DNA of 64,000 bases from Pseudomonadota bacterium (GTDB lineage Bacteria; Pseudomonadota; Gammaproteobacteria; Burkholderiales; REEB80). This document shows, one piece after another, positions 9,328-19,158 of this stretch. Position 1 is the first letter of the stretch, and each line of letters begins with the position of its first letter. The stretch is from NCBI GenBank assembly GCA_028873515.1, contig JAGWIG010000004.1, positions 1-64,000 on the forward strand, written 5' to 3'. The notes beneath the pieces are model-generated. The model was not told the origin of the DNA. It saw only the letters and a list, made by a program, of their open reading frames with translations, and searched no databases. The position numbers and the translations under genes are program-made.

Positions 9328-10038
9328 TTATGAATAAGTTTTGATGAACTGTTCCACCTGAACCGACAAAGCGGTTATTGATCGAGGTTTGTCCAGGAAG
9401 CGGGGATTCGGCACAGAAAGCGTGCCATCCTCACCGGAGCACACCGTCGCGAAGGTTTCCACCCCCCGGTCCATGCCTATGGCTACCGTTCCGCCGGCAC
9501 GTTGAGGCTCACAGTCCACCGTGACCGACAGATACCATTTTCCGTTCTTGTGCTGCACTTGCGCAGTCTTGATCTCACCGGGGGTTCTGGCTTTGCCACG
9601 CAGTTTGACCAGGCCTGCTCCAAATAGCCGAACCTTCACGTGCTGAATCTTGTCTCTGGCATGAAGCCGCCAGCCATCGTCATGGGTCTTATAACCCCAT
9701 CCGCTGAAACGCTCGACGGCTTTGAGCCGGAGAAATCCGGCTGTTTTACCCGCTTTCACACGGCGGAAGAACGCGGTATAGGCCAGATCGAGGTGTTTGA
9801 GCGTGACTTGCAGGGATTGAGCGTTAACGGCGGCCAGTGCGCCGCACTGTTTGCGCCAAGCTGCCAGTTCCTTGTATTGGTCAGCGAAGTCCAAGGATTG
9901 GGCGCTATCACAATAACGGCGGATACGTTCTTCCATGGCGGTGTTGTAAACGCGCTGGTGCAATCCAGGCAGTTCCAGCAACCGCTCTGTTTGCTGTTCT
10001 GTGGGATACATTCGGTATGTGATTTTACGCAGCGCCAT
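9328..10038 (-). pseudogene. tnpB: IS200/IS605-family TnpB, C-terminally truncated
   Basis: MALRKITYRMYPTEQQTERLLELPGLHQRVYN N-terminus; RuvC-I region GMDRGVETFATV; frame ends before RuvC-II and the zinc finger. Confidence 0.85.
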
Positions 10039-10091
10039 GTCGTATATTATATAATATAGCTAATATGACAAAACAAACTGTAAAAACTTTA

Positions 10092-10476
10092 TATCATTGT
10101 GTTTTTAATCTTAGTTACCATTTTTCCTGTAACCAAATATCGCCGCAGGTGCATCTTTGCCCCGATGATGGAGCGGCTTAAAACGCTCTGTACCGAACTG
10201 ACCCAAAAATGTGACTGTGAATTGCAGGAGTTCAATGGCGAAGACGATTCTACATCTACTGTTGCCGTTGAATCCGAAAGTCGCGCCTTCAGTATTCGTA
10301 TATAATCTCAAGGCTGTGAGCAGCCTTTTAATCCACAAGGACTTTGGCGAAGAATTGGTAAAGGCGTACTGGAGAAACCGGTGTTCTGGAGCCGCAGTTA
10401 TTGCATCATCACTCGTGTGGGAACGCCATTGTCGGTGATCAAGCAATCTACTGAGCAACCGGAAGCGCCTCACTAA
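10092..10476 (+). pseudogene. tnpA: IS200/IS605-family TnpA (HUH Y1 transposase), frameshifted remnant
   Basis: Pieces in different frames: HCVFNLSYHF / PVTKYRRRCIFAPMMERLKTLCTELTQKCDCELQEFNGE / LHLLLPLNPKVAPSVFVYNLKAVSSLL / EKPVFWSRSYCIITRVGTPLSVIKQSTEQPEAPH*. Confidence 0.85.
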
Positions 10477-10645
10477 GGCGCTCAAAGAGCGCCGCGCCCC
10501 TTTCACCACCAATCAGGCGTACAGCCAGTTCAGAATCGTTAGGGCTGGATTACTGGTGCGTAAATCCGTTAGATTATAAATAGGCTTATAGTATTATGAA
10601 TTTATATAGTTAATATTTATTGCGTATTACATATTTTATATTTAG

Positions 10646-12058
10646 TTATTTTTTAGTCTTGCCTAGATTCGGGTTGTGCCAGCCGCCATGATCTATAACA
10701 AGTGCTTCGGATTGACACGGCCCCCAGCTTCCTGGTTTATAAAGGTAAGCCTGGTCGTGGATTTCAAGGACAGGATCCACTACTGCCCATGCAGCTTCAA
10801 CTGCATCCTCACGGGTAAAAAGCGCTCCATCGCCACACATAGCGTCTCCCAAGAGTCTTTCGTAAGGCGCTTCTTCCTCTGGCTGTTCATCCTGCATGAA
10901 AAGTTCACGCTGATCGCCAATAAATTCTTTACCAGCACGTTTGACGCGTGCGGCGAGGGCCAGAGCTGCGTTAGGAGAAAGCCTGAATCGTAGATAATTG
11001 GCTCGTCCGTTAACTGGGGTTGAATCATCGAACAGACGCTGAGGTGGATTTTTTAGCTGCACTAAAATTTCTGCTGCTGTTTCAGCCAGGAATTTACCTG
11101 AACGTAGAAACCATGGCACACCTTCCCATCTCCATGAATCAATGAATAGTCTAAGGGCGCAAAATGTTTCCACGTCTGAATTTAATGACACGCCATTTTC
11201 ATTACGGTACCCAATATATTGACCACGTACTATGTCAGATGGATTCAAAGCGCGCATAGCCTGAAATATTTTGGCTTTTTCCATATGGACGGCCCCAAAA
11301 CCTTGATATGCTGGGGGTTCCATGGCAAGTAAAGCCACAATTTGGAACAGATGGTTCTGAATTACATCACGGAGGCAGCCAGCACTTTCGTAAAATGCGC
11401 CTCGATTCTTTACGCCAAAATTTTCAGATAGGGTGATTTGAACACTGGCTATGTAGTTGCGGTTCCAGATAGGTTCAAGGAACGAATTGGCGAAACGAAA
11501 ATAAAGGATATTCATGATCGCTTCTTTTCCGAGATAATGATCGATTCGGAAGATTGAGTCTTCAGGAAATGTTGATAAGGCAATACGGTTGAGTTCTCGT
11601 GCCGAGGCAAGATCACGGCCGAATGGTTTTTCAACGATTACTCGTGCTTCTTCAGCAAGGCCTGCAGCACCGAGTCCGCTGATAACTGTTGCAAATAATC
11701 CTGGAGGAATTGCAAGGTAATGAGCAGGGTGTTTTATATTTCCAAGTGTTTGTTTGAGTGATTTGAATGTTCCTGGGTCACGATAATCGCCGCCAACATA
11801 TTGAAGTAGGGAGAGAAGATGATCCAGAGCAGTCTGGTCTATGATCTTGTTATTCTGTTTGATACTGTCAGTTACTCGTTGATGGAGTTGTAGCATGTTG
11901 TATTTTGAGGACGCAACACCAACAACTGGCACGTTGAGGTTACCATGTTTTACCATGGCATAAAGGGCTGGAAAAATCATTTTATGAGCAAGATCACCAG
12001 TTGCTCCAAAAATTACAAGTGCGCCAGCCGGTGTTGTGCGTTTATTGGCTTCATTCAT
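10646..12058 (-). CDS. zwf: Glucose-6-phosphate 1-dehydrogenase
   Basis: VIFGATGDLAHKMIFPALY and RIDHYLGKEAIMNILYFRFAN motifs. Confidence 0.96.
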   Translation of the reverse strand: MNEANKRTTPAGALVIFGATGDLAHKMIFPALYAMVKHGNLNVPVVGVASSKYNMLQLHQRVTDSIKQNNKIIDQTALDHLLSLLQYVGGDYRDPGTFKSLKQTLGNIKHPAHYLAIPPGLFATVISGLGAAGLAEEARVIVEKPFGRDLASARELNRIALSTFPEDSIFRIDHYLGKEAIMNILYFRFANSFLEPIWNRNYIASVQITLSENFGVKNRGAFYESAGCLRDVIQNHLFQIVALLAMEPPAYQGFGAVHMEKAKIFQAMRALNPSDIVRGQYIGYRNENGVSLNSDVETFCALRLFIDSWRWEGVPWFLRSGKFLAETAAEILVQLKNPPQRLFDDSTPVNGRANYLRFRLSPNAALALAARVKRAGKEFIGDQRELFMQDEQPEEEAPYERLLGDAMCGDGALFTREDAVEAAWAVVDPVLEIHDQAYLYKPGSWGPCQSEALVIDHGGWHNPNLGKTKK

Positions 12059-12244
12059 TTTGGCGTTTTATACCGAATTATATTGATAACGAAATAATCA
12101 CATTCCTGATTACTTATTATGGGTAATACTCATGCAGGTTTTTGGATGCATATGGTTATGTTACTTTACCAGGCCTAGGAAGGCTAGATAAGTGATTTTG
12201 ATACCCCTGTGCTAATAACATATAATAACAATAAGATTGATTTG

Positions 12245-12279
12245 ACATCCTCCCCTGTCTTAAAGACAGGGGAGGATGT
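12245..12279 (-). mobile_element. Putative IS200/IS605-type right-end hairpin
   Basis: acatcctcccctgtct-taa-agacaggggaggatgt is a perfect 16-bp stem with a 3-nt loop; on the minus strand it is followed directly by CAAATC, giving ...GATGTCAA (TCAA as in IS608-type right-end cleavage sites). Confidence 0.55.
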
Positions 12280-12660
12280 GTTCGCCCGGCATGGGCGCGA
12301 TCTTGGGGTTTACTTCTCCTGCAAGCTGACCCCATCGAGCGAATGGAAGTGCAACTGCGTGAGGACGGCTGACTGTGGGAAGGAACCATGGAATGAAACT
12401 GTGAGTCGATGGCCAACCCCTGCTTCCCACTGCATGCAAGGTCTTAACTCTTCGAACCATCCAGTGCGGACGTGACAGGGAGGCAGCATCGAGCCGCACC
12501 CTTTGCTGATCAATATGTCCTGAGGTCGAAATAAGGTAGTTGAAATTATCAGGAATAAAAAAATCTGTGTATCTTGTTGATTTGTCTGAAAGCTGTCTCA
12601 GCTTCATTTGATAATGAATGTTTTTTTATTGTATTTGACCGGACGGGTCAGGGCCTCGTT

Positions 12661-12745
12661 TGGTGCCCAGGAAGGGACTCGAACCCCCACACCTTTCGGC
12701 GGCAGGACCTAAACCTGCTGCGTCTACCAATTTCGCCACCTGGGC
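12661..12745 (-). tRNA. tRNA-Leu(TAG)
   Basis: Reverse complement gcccaggtggcgaaattggtagacgcagcaggTTTAGGTcctgccgccgaaaggtgtgggggttcgagtcccttcctgggcacca; long variable arm, anticodon TAG, encoded CCA. Confidence 0.95.
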
Positions 12746-12982
12746 AGAGGTGAAATAATAGCAGTGTTTTATCCATATCGTCTATTTGTCGATTTAATAA
12801 AATCTTTATACTTGGCCAAGCCGGGTTGACAAATGAAACTTTCTGAATCTGAGGTTATAATGGCAGACATGAAGGGATAGTTTAGCGCTGCTATATTGAT
12901 ATGGGTGTTTTTTTCCTGCATGGCAGGATAGGTTATTTTATGGCATGATAAGCTGAAATTATTTTAAGGATTTTAGTTTGTT

Positions 12983-13993
12983 ATGAATGAACATGGGATT
13001 CCCGGACAAGTACAGAAATCAGGTGTTTTGCTTAAGGCGCTGGAAGGTGCAACACAATGGCGGGCAATGTCATGCTTTATTGGTGCAGTTCTGACAAGTG
13101 CATCGCTGTTTACTTTGGTAAGTTTGGCGGGAGTCCAGATTTTAACCCTGGTTGCAGGATTGATTGGTATAACTATTTCCTTGGCTGGACTGTCGGCATC
13201 GGGTTTCATGATGATGGATCATGCGCGGGGTCTCCCACAACGTTCCGTAAAAATGGCAGTTGATTCATCGATACGTAGCTTGCACCGATTTATAGGTTGT
13301 TTCATGGTTTGGGCAGTCACCTTGTTTATCAGTGTGGTTTTGGTGTCTGTACTGCTCGTCTTTTGCCGGATACCCTATGTTGGCCCCCTACTGTTTGCAG
13401 TTATCTATCCTGCGAGCAGTATCCTTATTGGTCTTATAAATATTGCCATGGCTTATCTCTTTATTGCCATACTTACTCCCGCCATCTGGGAAGGGCAGGA
13501 AATTTCAGCAGCAATTGCAAGATTGTGGGTAGTTATTGAAAATAGGGCGCTTCTTGTGCTTGTACAACTTTTGTTGCTGGCTGTTCTGGTTGCATTGGTC
13601 GGATTTATCACATATTCAGTTATAAATTCAGGAAGCTCTGTTGTATTGCCTATGGCAGATGGGATTATTGGAGCAAGGCTAGGCAACAGTGGGTTTACTT
13701 TAGGCGCCATGTTTAATGCATTGCAATATGGAGCAGGTGGCTATCTTTATGCTGCTCTATTTAGTTCTGGCATTATTTTTCTCATTGCCATGAGCATGCC
13801 TGTTATGGTAGCGGTTCTCGGAGCATGCCTGATTTACCAGAATGTTACGGAAGGTTTGGATTTTGATGAAACCAGGGCAGCCATTGAAGAACACTTCAGG
13901 TTTAATCGTCATGCAAAAAAAGAGGAAGTAAAGGATATGGATCAAACATTTGAACCAGATATTGATCAGCAGCCTCCACCCCATACGGATTGA
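12983..13993 (+). CDS. Polytopic integral membrane protein of unknown function
   Basis: 336 aa, several hydrophobic segments, charged C-terminal tail; good frame between tRNA-Leu and the marR-like gene. Confidence 0.75.
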   Translation: MNEHGIPGQVQKSGVLLKALEGATQWRAMSCFIGAVLTSASLFTLVSLAGVQILTLVAGLIGITISLAGLSASGFMMMDHARGLPQRSVKMAVDSSIRSLHRFIGCFMVWAVTLFISVVLVSVLLVFCRIPYVGPLLFAVIYPASSILIGLINIAMAYLFIAILTPAIWEGQEISAAIARLWVVIENRALLVLVQLLLLAVLVALVGFITYSVINSGSSVVLPMADGIIGARLGNSGFTLGAMFNALQYGAGGYLYAALFSSGIIFLIAMSMPVMVAVLGACLIYQNVTEGLDFDETRAAIEEHFRFNRHAKKEEVKDMDQTFEPDIDQQPPPHTD

Positions 13994-14239
13994 GTCCTGT
14001 TTTTTTGAATGTATTCGCAAAATTCGGCGGAAATAGCTTGGATATGAAAGTAAAAGGTCTTTGAGGATATTTGATAATATTTTTTTCGAACAGGGAATGT
14101 AAGACTGCACTTCATGTTCTTAATAACAATCCTGCGTTAATTTCTTATTATTCTGGTAGTTAATTCCTGAAACAAAAACTTGCTCATAAATAATTAGTTT
14201 ATCTAGATAGAGCCAATTGACAAAACATTTAGCTTTAAT

Positions 14240-14261
14240 ATAATTATCAAAATAATTATCA
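14240..14261. promoter_or_regulatory. Candidate operator upstream of the marR-like gene
   Basis: ataattatca repeated with 12-bp period; the 8-mer core ataattat is itself palindromic. Confidence 0.35.
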
Positions 14262-14273
14262 TGGAATGTAAAT

Positions 14274-14771
14274 ATGTCTGCTGATATAGCTGGACTCATG
14301 TCGAGAATAGATGAGGTTTGCAACAAGGTAGCTGATTTACCACGACAAGAAATTGTTTTGACTCGGCTTATATATTTTCTTTTTAGGGAAATGAATGAGT
14401 GTTTTAATGGAAAATTGGCAGTTTTTGGTCTTAATACTACATCCTATGTTGCCTTGATGAATATTTTTGCAAGTCCTAATGGCGTAATTCATCCTCTGGA
14501 GCTTTCTAATGCCATGTACTCTGCACGTACCAATATTACTCGCTTAGCTGATGAGCTTGTCAATAACGGTTGGATAAGTCGCCATCCATGTCCTTCAGAT
14601 CGTCGAAAAGTTTTTCTGCGTCTGACTGATAAAGGATTAAAACTGATTCATCAGGTGCTTCCTGTTCAATCGGCTGCGATGAAGGAAGTGTGGAAGTCGC
14701 TTAACGCTTCCGAATCCATAGAGATGCAAGAATTGATTACTAAAGTACTTCTTAATATCAAATCCAGCTAG
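14274..14771 (+). CDS. MarR-family transcriptional regulator
   Basis: wHTH pattern LSNAMYSARTNITRLADELVNNGWISRHPCPSDRRKVFLRLTDKG. Confidence 0.9.
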   Translation: MSADIAGLMSRIDEVCNKVADLPRQEIVLTRLIYFLFREMNECFNGKLAVFGLNTTSYVALMNIFASPNGVIHPLELSNAMYSARTNITRLADELVNNGWISRHPCPSDRRKVFLRLTDKGLKLIHQVLPVQSAAMKEVWKSLNASESIEMQELITKVLLNIKSS

Positions 14772-14782
14772 GGCACGGAATT

Positions 14783-16231
14783 ATGAAGGATATGCATTTT
14801 ATGAGGTGGTGTGGAATCGTCGTTTTATTGCTGACCGGTTGCGCTCATATTCCAGTAAGTCAGGAGAGCTCTAAACCTTTGACTTCAGTCGGGCTTAAGT
14901 CAACAGTTACTCATTATAGTGTTTTGCAGGGAAAAGGCTCATGGCCTCGGCCTCAATGGTGGAAAGATTTTGACGATTCATCACTTAACAGTCTTGAAAT
15001 TGAGGCGCTCTCGACCAACCCAAGTCTTGCAGAAGCTGTGGCACGGATTCGACTTGCTGATGCAAAGGTTGCTTATACTGCTGCAGCTACTGGGGTTAAT
15101 TTATCTCTTGACGGGAGTATTACTCGGCAACGTTTATCGGAAAATGGTCTTATTCCACCTCCATTTGCAGGTTCGACAGTGAATTTTGGTGATTTGGCTG
15201 CAAATTATAGCCAGGATTTTGATTTCTGGGGGCTTAATAAAGCTAGGCTAGCCGCAGCCCAGGCTAACCTGTATGAGGCTTACGCAAGTGCAGATGAAGC
15301 CCGGATGCTGATTGCTGTTAGTGTTGCAAGGACATGGTTTAATCTTGCGAAAGTGGAAAAGGATTTGAGTCTTGAGCATTCTTATCTGTACCTTGTCAAG
15401 ACTGAATCTCAACTTGATAGTGCACGTGAAAAGGCAGGCCTTGAAAGTAATTTGCCAGTCATTGATGATAAGGCGAGGCTGGAGTCAGTTTTGACCGATC
15501 TGCGCAGGCTTGAGGCTTTGGATGAGGAAGGGCATTATCAGCTTGCCGCCTTGATTGGTAAAACTCCTGATGTCGCTTTGGAATTTCCACCAGCCAGATT
15601 GCCCCGTATTATTTCTTACGGGATTCCTTCCCAATTGCCTTTTGATCTTCTTTCAAGACGTGCAGATATTGTTGAGCTTCGTGATCGGCTTGAGGCATCC
15701 CAGTCGGAGATAAAAGCTGCGAAGGCGGCTTTTTATCCAAATGTTAATCTTTCAGCTATGGTTGGATTCCAGAGCATTACTCTTGGCAGCCTATTTAAAT
15801 CTGGGAATCTTGCAGCCAGTTTCGGACCAGCATTCCATTTGCCTATTTTTGAAGGGGGGGTCCTTCGTGCAGGTCTATCAGCTAGCGAAGCTGCTTATGA
15901 TGAAAATGTGGCCCAATATAACCATGCAGTTATTGGGGCAGCAAAACAGGTTGCACAAGCTCTTTCCGGATTAAATGCCGAATCAAGCCAGCTTGATCAT
16001 GCAAAGCTTGCACTCATTGATGCCAATGAGGCTGAAAATCTCACCAGACATAGATATGAATCGGGTATTACGGATCTTTCTGCAGATCTTCTGGGGAAGG
16101 AAAACCAGATTCTGGCAATGCGCACAGTTAATGCACTTAAAGCAGGAAATCTTCTGGCCCGGCTAGATCTAATTAAAGCATTAGGCGGGGGGTATGTCAT
16201 GCCAACTGAACAGGCAGCAAGGAAAAAATGA
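14783..16231 (+). CDS. Efflux outer-membrane lipoprotein, NodT/OprM type
   Basis: Lipobox LLTGC; WWKDFDDSSLNSLEIEAL; DLLSRRADIVELRDRLEASQSEIKAAKAAFYPNVNLSA. Confidence 0.93.
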   Translation: MKDMHFMRWCGIVVLLLTGCAHIPVSQESSKPLTSVGLKSTVTHYSVLQGKGSWPRPQWWKDFDDSSLNSLEIEALSTNPSLAEAVARIRLADAKVAYTAAATGVNLSLDGSITRQRLSENGLIPPPFAGSTVNFGDLAANYSQDFDFWGLNKARLAAAQANLYEAYASADEARMLIAVSVARTWFNLAKVEKDLSLEHSYLYLVKTESQLDSAREKAGLESNLPVIDDKARLESVLTDLRRLEALDEEGHYQLAALIGKTPDVALEFPPARLPRIISYGIPSQLPFDLLSRRADIVELRDRLEASQSEIKAAKAAFYPNVNLSAMVGFQSITLGSLFKSGNLAASFGPAFHLPIFEGGVLRAGLSASEAAYDENVAQYNHAVIGAAKQVAQALSGLNAESSQLDHAKLALIDANEAENLTRHRYESGITDLSADLLGKENQILAMRTVNALKAGNLLARLDLIKALGGGYVMPTEQAARKK

Positions 16232-17397
16232 TGCAGAAAACTCAAATGGAAAAAAATGACAGTAACAATGCTAAACGTCGCTTGATAATACTTGTTCTTC
16301 TGGTAATTTTCCTTTTCATAGGTGCAGGTTGGTTTGCTTGGTGGTATTGGGTTGGCCAGTTTAAGCAGAATACGGATGATGCTTATGTGGCTGGAAATCA
16401 AGTACAGGTGACGCCTCGTACTGAAGGTACTGTGACACAGATTTATACTGATGATACACAATTCGTCCACCAGGGCCAGAAACTGGTAATTTTTGATGAT
16501 ACAGATCAAATAATCGCTCTTCATCAGGCAGAGGCCCATCTTGCAGATATTGTCCGTCAGGTTGTCCATTTGAAAGCCAATGTTAAACAGCTTAGATATC
16601 TTGTTGATGAACGTCGGATTGCTGTGCAAAAGGCGCAGCAGGATTTTAATCGCCGAAAAGGACTACTTGCTATTCATGCGATTTCAAATGAAGAATTTAT
16701 GCATGCAAAGGATGCCCTGGGATCTGCTAAAGCGTCACTGGAGCAGAGTATTCAGCAACTTGTTTCAGTTCAGGCTGTCGTAACCACTGGACCTATTTAC
16801 AATGATCCCAAGGTTAAGCTTGCCATTCAGGGGGTCCGTTTGGCATTTGTAAATTTAGGACGCACCCAGGTTATTGCGCCAGTTTCTGGAGTCATAGCTA
16901 GACGTCAGGTGCAGGTTGGTCAGAGGGTTTCGGCCGGGGTGCCATTGATGGTCATCATCCCTATGAATCAATTATGGGTAGATGCAAATTTCAAAGAAAG
17001 CCAGTTGGCTGATGTACGCATTGGCCAACCTGTGAAACTTGAAAGTGATGTATATGGAAAACATTATATTTTTCATGGGAGCGTAGAAGGAATTGATGCT
17101 GGTACCGGAAGTGTGTTTTCGCTTCTTCCCGCACAAAACGCGACTGGAAATTGGATTAAGGTGGTGCAGCGGGTCCCGGTGCGCATTGCTCTCGCAGCAA
17201 ATGAACTTAAAAATCATCCTTTACGGATTGGTTTGTCCATGAATGTGACCATTGATACCCATGATCGCTCAGGACCTTTATTAGCTTATGCAAAATCTGG
17301 AGTGCCCCAATACTCGACGGGTATTTTCAAGGCGGATGACATGGTTGTTGACAAGGTCATTCGGGAAATTATTGCCAAGAACAAGAAAGCCGGTTAG
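16228..17397 (+). CDS. HlyD/EmrA-family periplasmic adaptor
   Basis: TM plus NTDDAYVAGNQVQVTPRTEGTVTQI; VIAPVSGVIARRQVQVGQRVSAGVPLM; 4-bp overlap with the upstream gene. Confidence 0.93.
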   Translation: MMQKTQMEKNDSNNAKRRLIILVLLVIFLFIGAGWFAWWYWVGQFKQNTDDAYVAGNQVQVTPRTEGTVTQIYTDDTQFVHQGQKLVIFDDTDQIIALHQAEAHLADIVRQVVHLKANVKQLRYLVDERRIAVQKAQQDFNRRKGLLAIHAISNEEFMHAKDALGSAKASLEQSIQQLVSVQAVVTTGPIYNDPKVKLAIQGVRLAFVNLGRTQVIAPVSGVIARRQVQVGQRVSAGVPLMVIIPMNQLWVDANFKESQLADVRIGQPVKLESDVYGKHYIFHGSVEGIDAGTGSVFSLLPAQNATGNWIKVVQRVPVRIALAANELKNHPLRIGLSMNVTIDTHDRSGPLLAYAKSGVPQYSTGIFKADDMVVDKVIREIIAKNKKAG

Positions 17398-17399
17398 TT

Positions 17400-18932
17400 A
17401 TGCCTAATAACCGCCCATTACATGGAACCACCCTTGCCTTGTTGACTTTAGCTTTGGGACTTGGCACTTTCATGCAGGTTCTGGATACTTCGATAGCTAA
17501 TGTATCGATTCCGAGTATTGCAGGTGACCTTGCTGTCAGTCCTGATCAGGGTACATGGGTCATTACTTCCTTTGCAGTGTCCAATGCTATCGCACTCCCT
17601 GTAACTGGCTGGGCAGCCAAGCGTTTTGGTGAGGTACGACTGTTTTGTCTGTCTACCTTGCTGTTTACCCTTTTTTCCTGGCTGTGCGGGCTAGCTCCTA
17701 ACCTGCCTATGCTTGTCTTGTCACGTGTTTTGCAAGGAGCTGTGGCAGGGCCAATGATCCCTCTGTCGCAAAGCTTGTTACTTGCCAATTATCCAGATGA
17801 AAAAAAGGGCCTTGCACTTGCACTCTGGTCCATGACCGTAATACTTGCCCCTATATTCGGCCCGATACTCGGTGGCTATATTACTGATAATTATAACTGG
17901 CCCTGGATTTTTTATATCAATATTCCGGTTGGGATTGCATCAGCTTTTCTAGTGTGGTCCATTTTACGTCATAGAGAGACTTTGATTACCCGTCTGCCTA
18001 TTGATACTGTAGGCCTGATTCTTTTGACGATCGGGGTAGGTAGTCTACAGGTCTTGCTTGACAAGGGCCATGATCTGGACTGGTTTAACTCCCCATTAAT
18101 TATTACGCTTGCTATATCGAGTTTTATAGCTTTATCTTTTCTTATTGTCTGGGAAATTTATGATCGACATCCAGTATTGAACCTTAGGCTCTTTTTAGGA
18201 CGGAATTTTACAATTGGAGTCATTGCTACCACTTTGGGTTACCTTGCTTATTTTGTTAGCGTAGTCATTTTTCCGCTCTGGTTGCAGACCAACATGGGGT
18301 ATACGGCTTCCTGGGCTGGGCTTGCAGCCGCACCCATAGGAATTCTAGCGGTGATCATTTCACCTTTTGTAGGTCGATATCTACATCATTTTGATTTACG
18401 GCTTATGGTAACCTTTGCTTTTGCTGTTTTTGCCGGAGTCTCATTCTGGAATGCAACATTTGATAGCCAAGTTGATTTTATCCATTTGATTATTCCTCGG
18501 ATTATCATGGGTGCGGGCATGGCAACATTTTTTATTCCACTTGTAACGATAACCTTGTCAGGTCTTAAACCCGAGGTGATTGCAGATGCATCTGGACTTT
18601 ATAATTTTCTTCGGATTCTAGGGGGTAGCTTTGGCACTTCGATTAGTATCAATACATGGAGTAATCGGGCTATCGTGCATCACAGTCGTCTAGCAGAAGC
18701 AGTGGGAAATAATCCGGTTACCTCTGCTGCCTTGAGTAAGCTACATCAAGTGGGGATCCATGGGGATGCTGCTTATGTTTTTATTAACCAGGAACTGACA
18801 AATCAGGCCGTAATGTTGGCTACCAACGATATTTTCTGGATTTCGGGATGGCTTTTTCTCCTCTTGCTAGGCTTTACCTGGTTGGCCCGACCCCCTTTCA
18901 CTTCAAGCGGTAAACATATTGCTGTGGAATAG
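17400..18932 (+). CDS. DHA2-family MFS drug exporter, EmrB-like
   Basis: MQVLDTSIANVSIPSIAGDLAVSPDQGTWVITSFAVSNAIALPVTGWAAKRFG; 14-TM length. Confidence 0.94.
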   Translation: MPNNRPLHGTTLALLTLALGLGTFMQVLDTSIANVSIPSIAGDLAVSPDQGTWVITSFAVSNAIALPVTGWAAKRFGEVRLFCLSTLLFTLFSWLCGLAPNLPMLVLSRVLQGAVAGPMIPLSQSLLLANYPDEKKGLALALWSMTVILAPIFGPILGGYITDNYNWPWIFYINIPVGIASAFLVWSILRHRETLITRLPIDTVGLILLTIGVGSLQVLLDKGHDLDWFNSPLIITLAISSFIALSFLIVWEIYDRHPVLNLRLFLGRNFTIGVIATTLGYLAYFVSVVIFPLWLQTNMGYTASWAGLAAAPIGILAVIISPFVGRYLHHFDLRLMVTFAFAVFAGVSFWNATFDSQVDFIHLIIPRIIMGAGMATFFIPLVTITLSGLKPEVIADASGLYNFLRILGGSFGTSISINTWSNRAIVHHSRLAEAVGNNPVTSAALSKLHQVGIHGDAAYVFINQELTNQAVMLATNDIFWISGWLFLLLLGFTWLARPPFTSSGKHIAVE

Positions 18933-19093
18933 GTTTTAGGTAGATGAATTCGTTGTTATTTCTTGAGTGATTTTGACTGTACTGCCTAACGCTTCATTCA
19001 CCCGCTTCTTGTTTTGTGCAATAATCATGAATATTGAATGTTGGATATTATTTTACCGCCTCTTTTTTTAGGGCTAAACGGAAGATATTGATT

Positions 19094-19118
19094 GTTGCGC
19101 CGCCTTGGGCGGCGCAAC
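19094..19118. other. Strong GC-rich hairpin in the tig upstream region
   Basis: gttgcgccgcc-ttg-ggcggcgcaac: perfect 11-bp stem, 3-nt loop, no T tract on the + strand. Confidence 0.8.
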
Positions 19119-19158
19119 GTTCGTATGATTGCTGATTTTGTTATATAAGGAAGCCTGA

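Larger units (their letters stand above)
9300..10545. mobile_element. Degenerate IS605-like element with divergent tnpA/tnpB
   Basis: tnpB (-) and tnpA (+) diverge from ~10040-10090; an inverted repeat (ccagcc...ggctg) lies just beyond tnpA as a possible left-end hairpin. Boundaries approximate. Confidence 0.65.

Noticed and set aside
9640-10059. 139-aa + strand ORF
   Set aside because: Antisense to the tnpB remnant, which has clear family motifs.
10111-10512. 133-aa minus-strand ORF
   Set aside because: Antisense to the tnpA remnant; reverse translation gives no known motif.
12209-12607. Several ORFs of 67-115 aa on both strands
   Set aside because: No match to TnpB motifs or other families that I can recognise; considered noncoding flank of an IS end.
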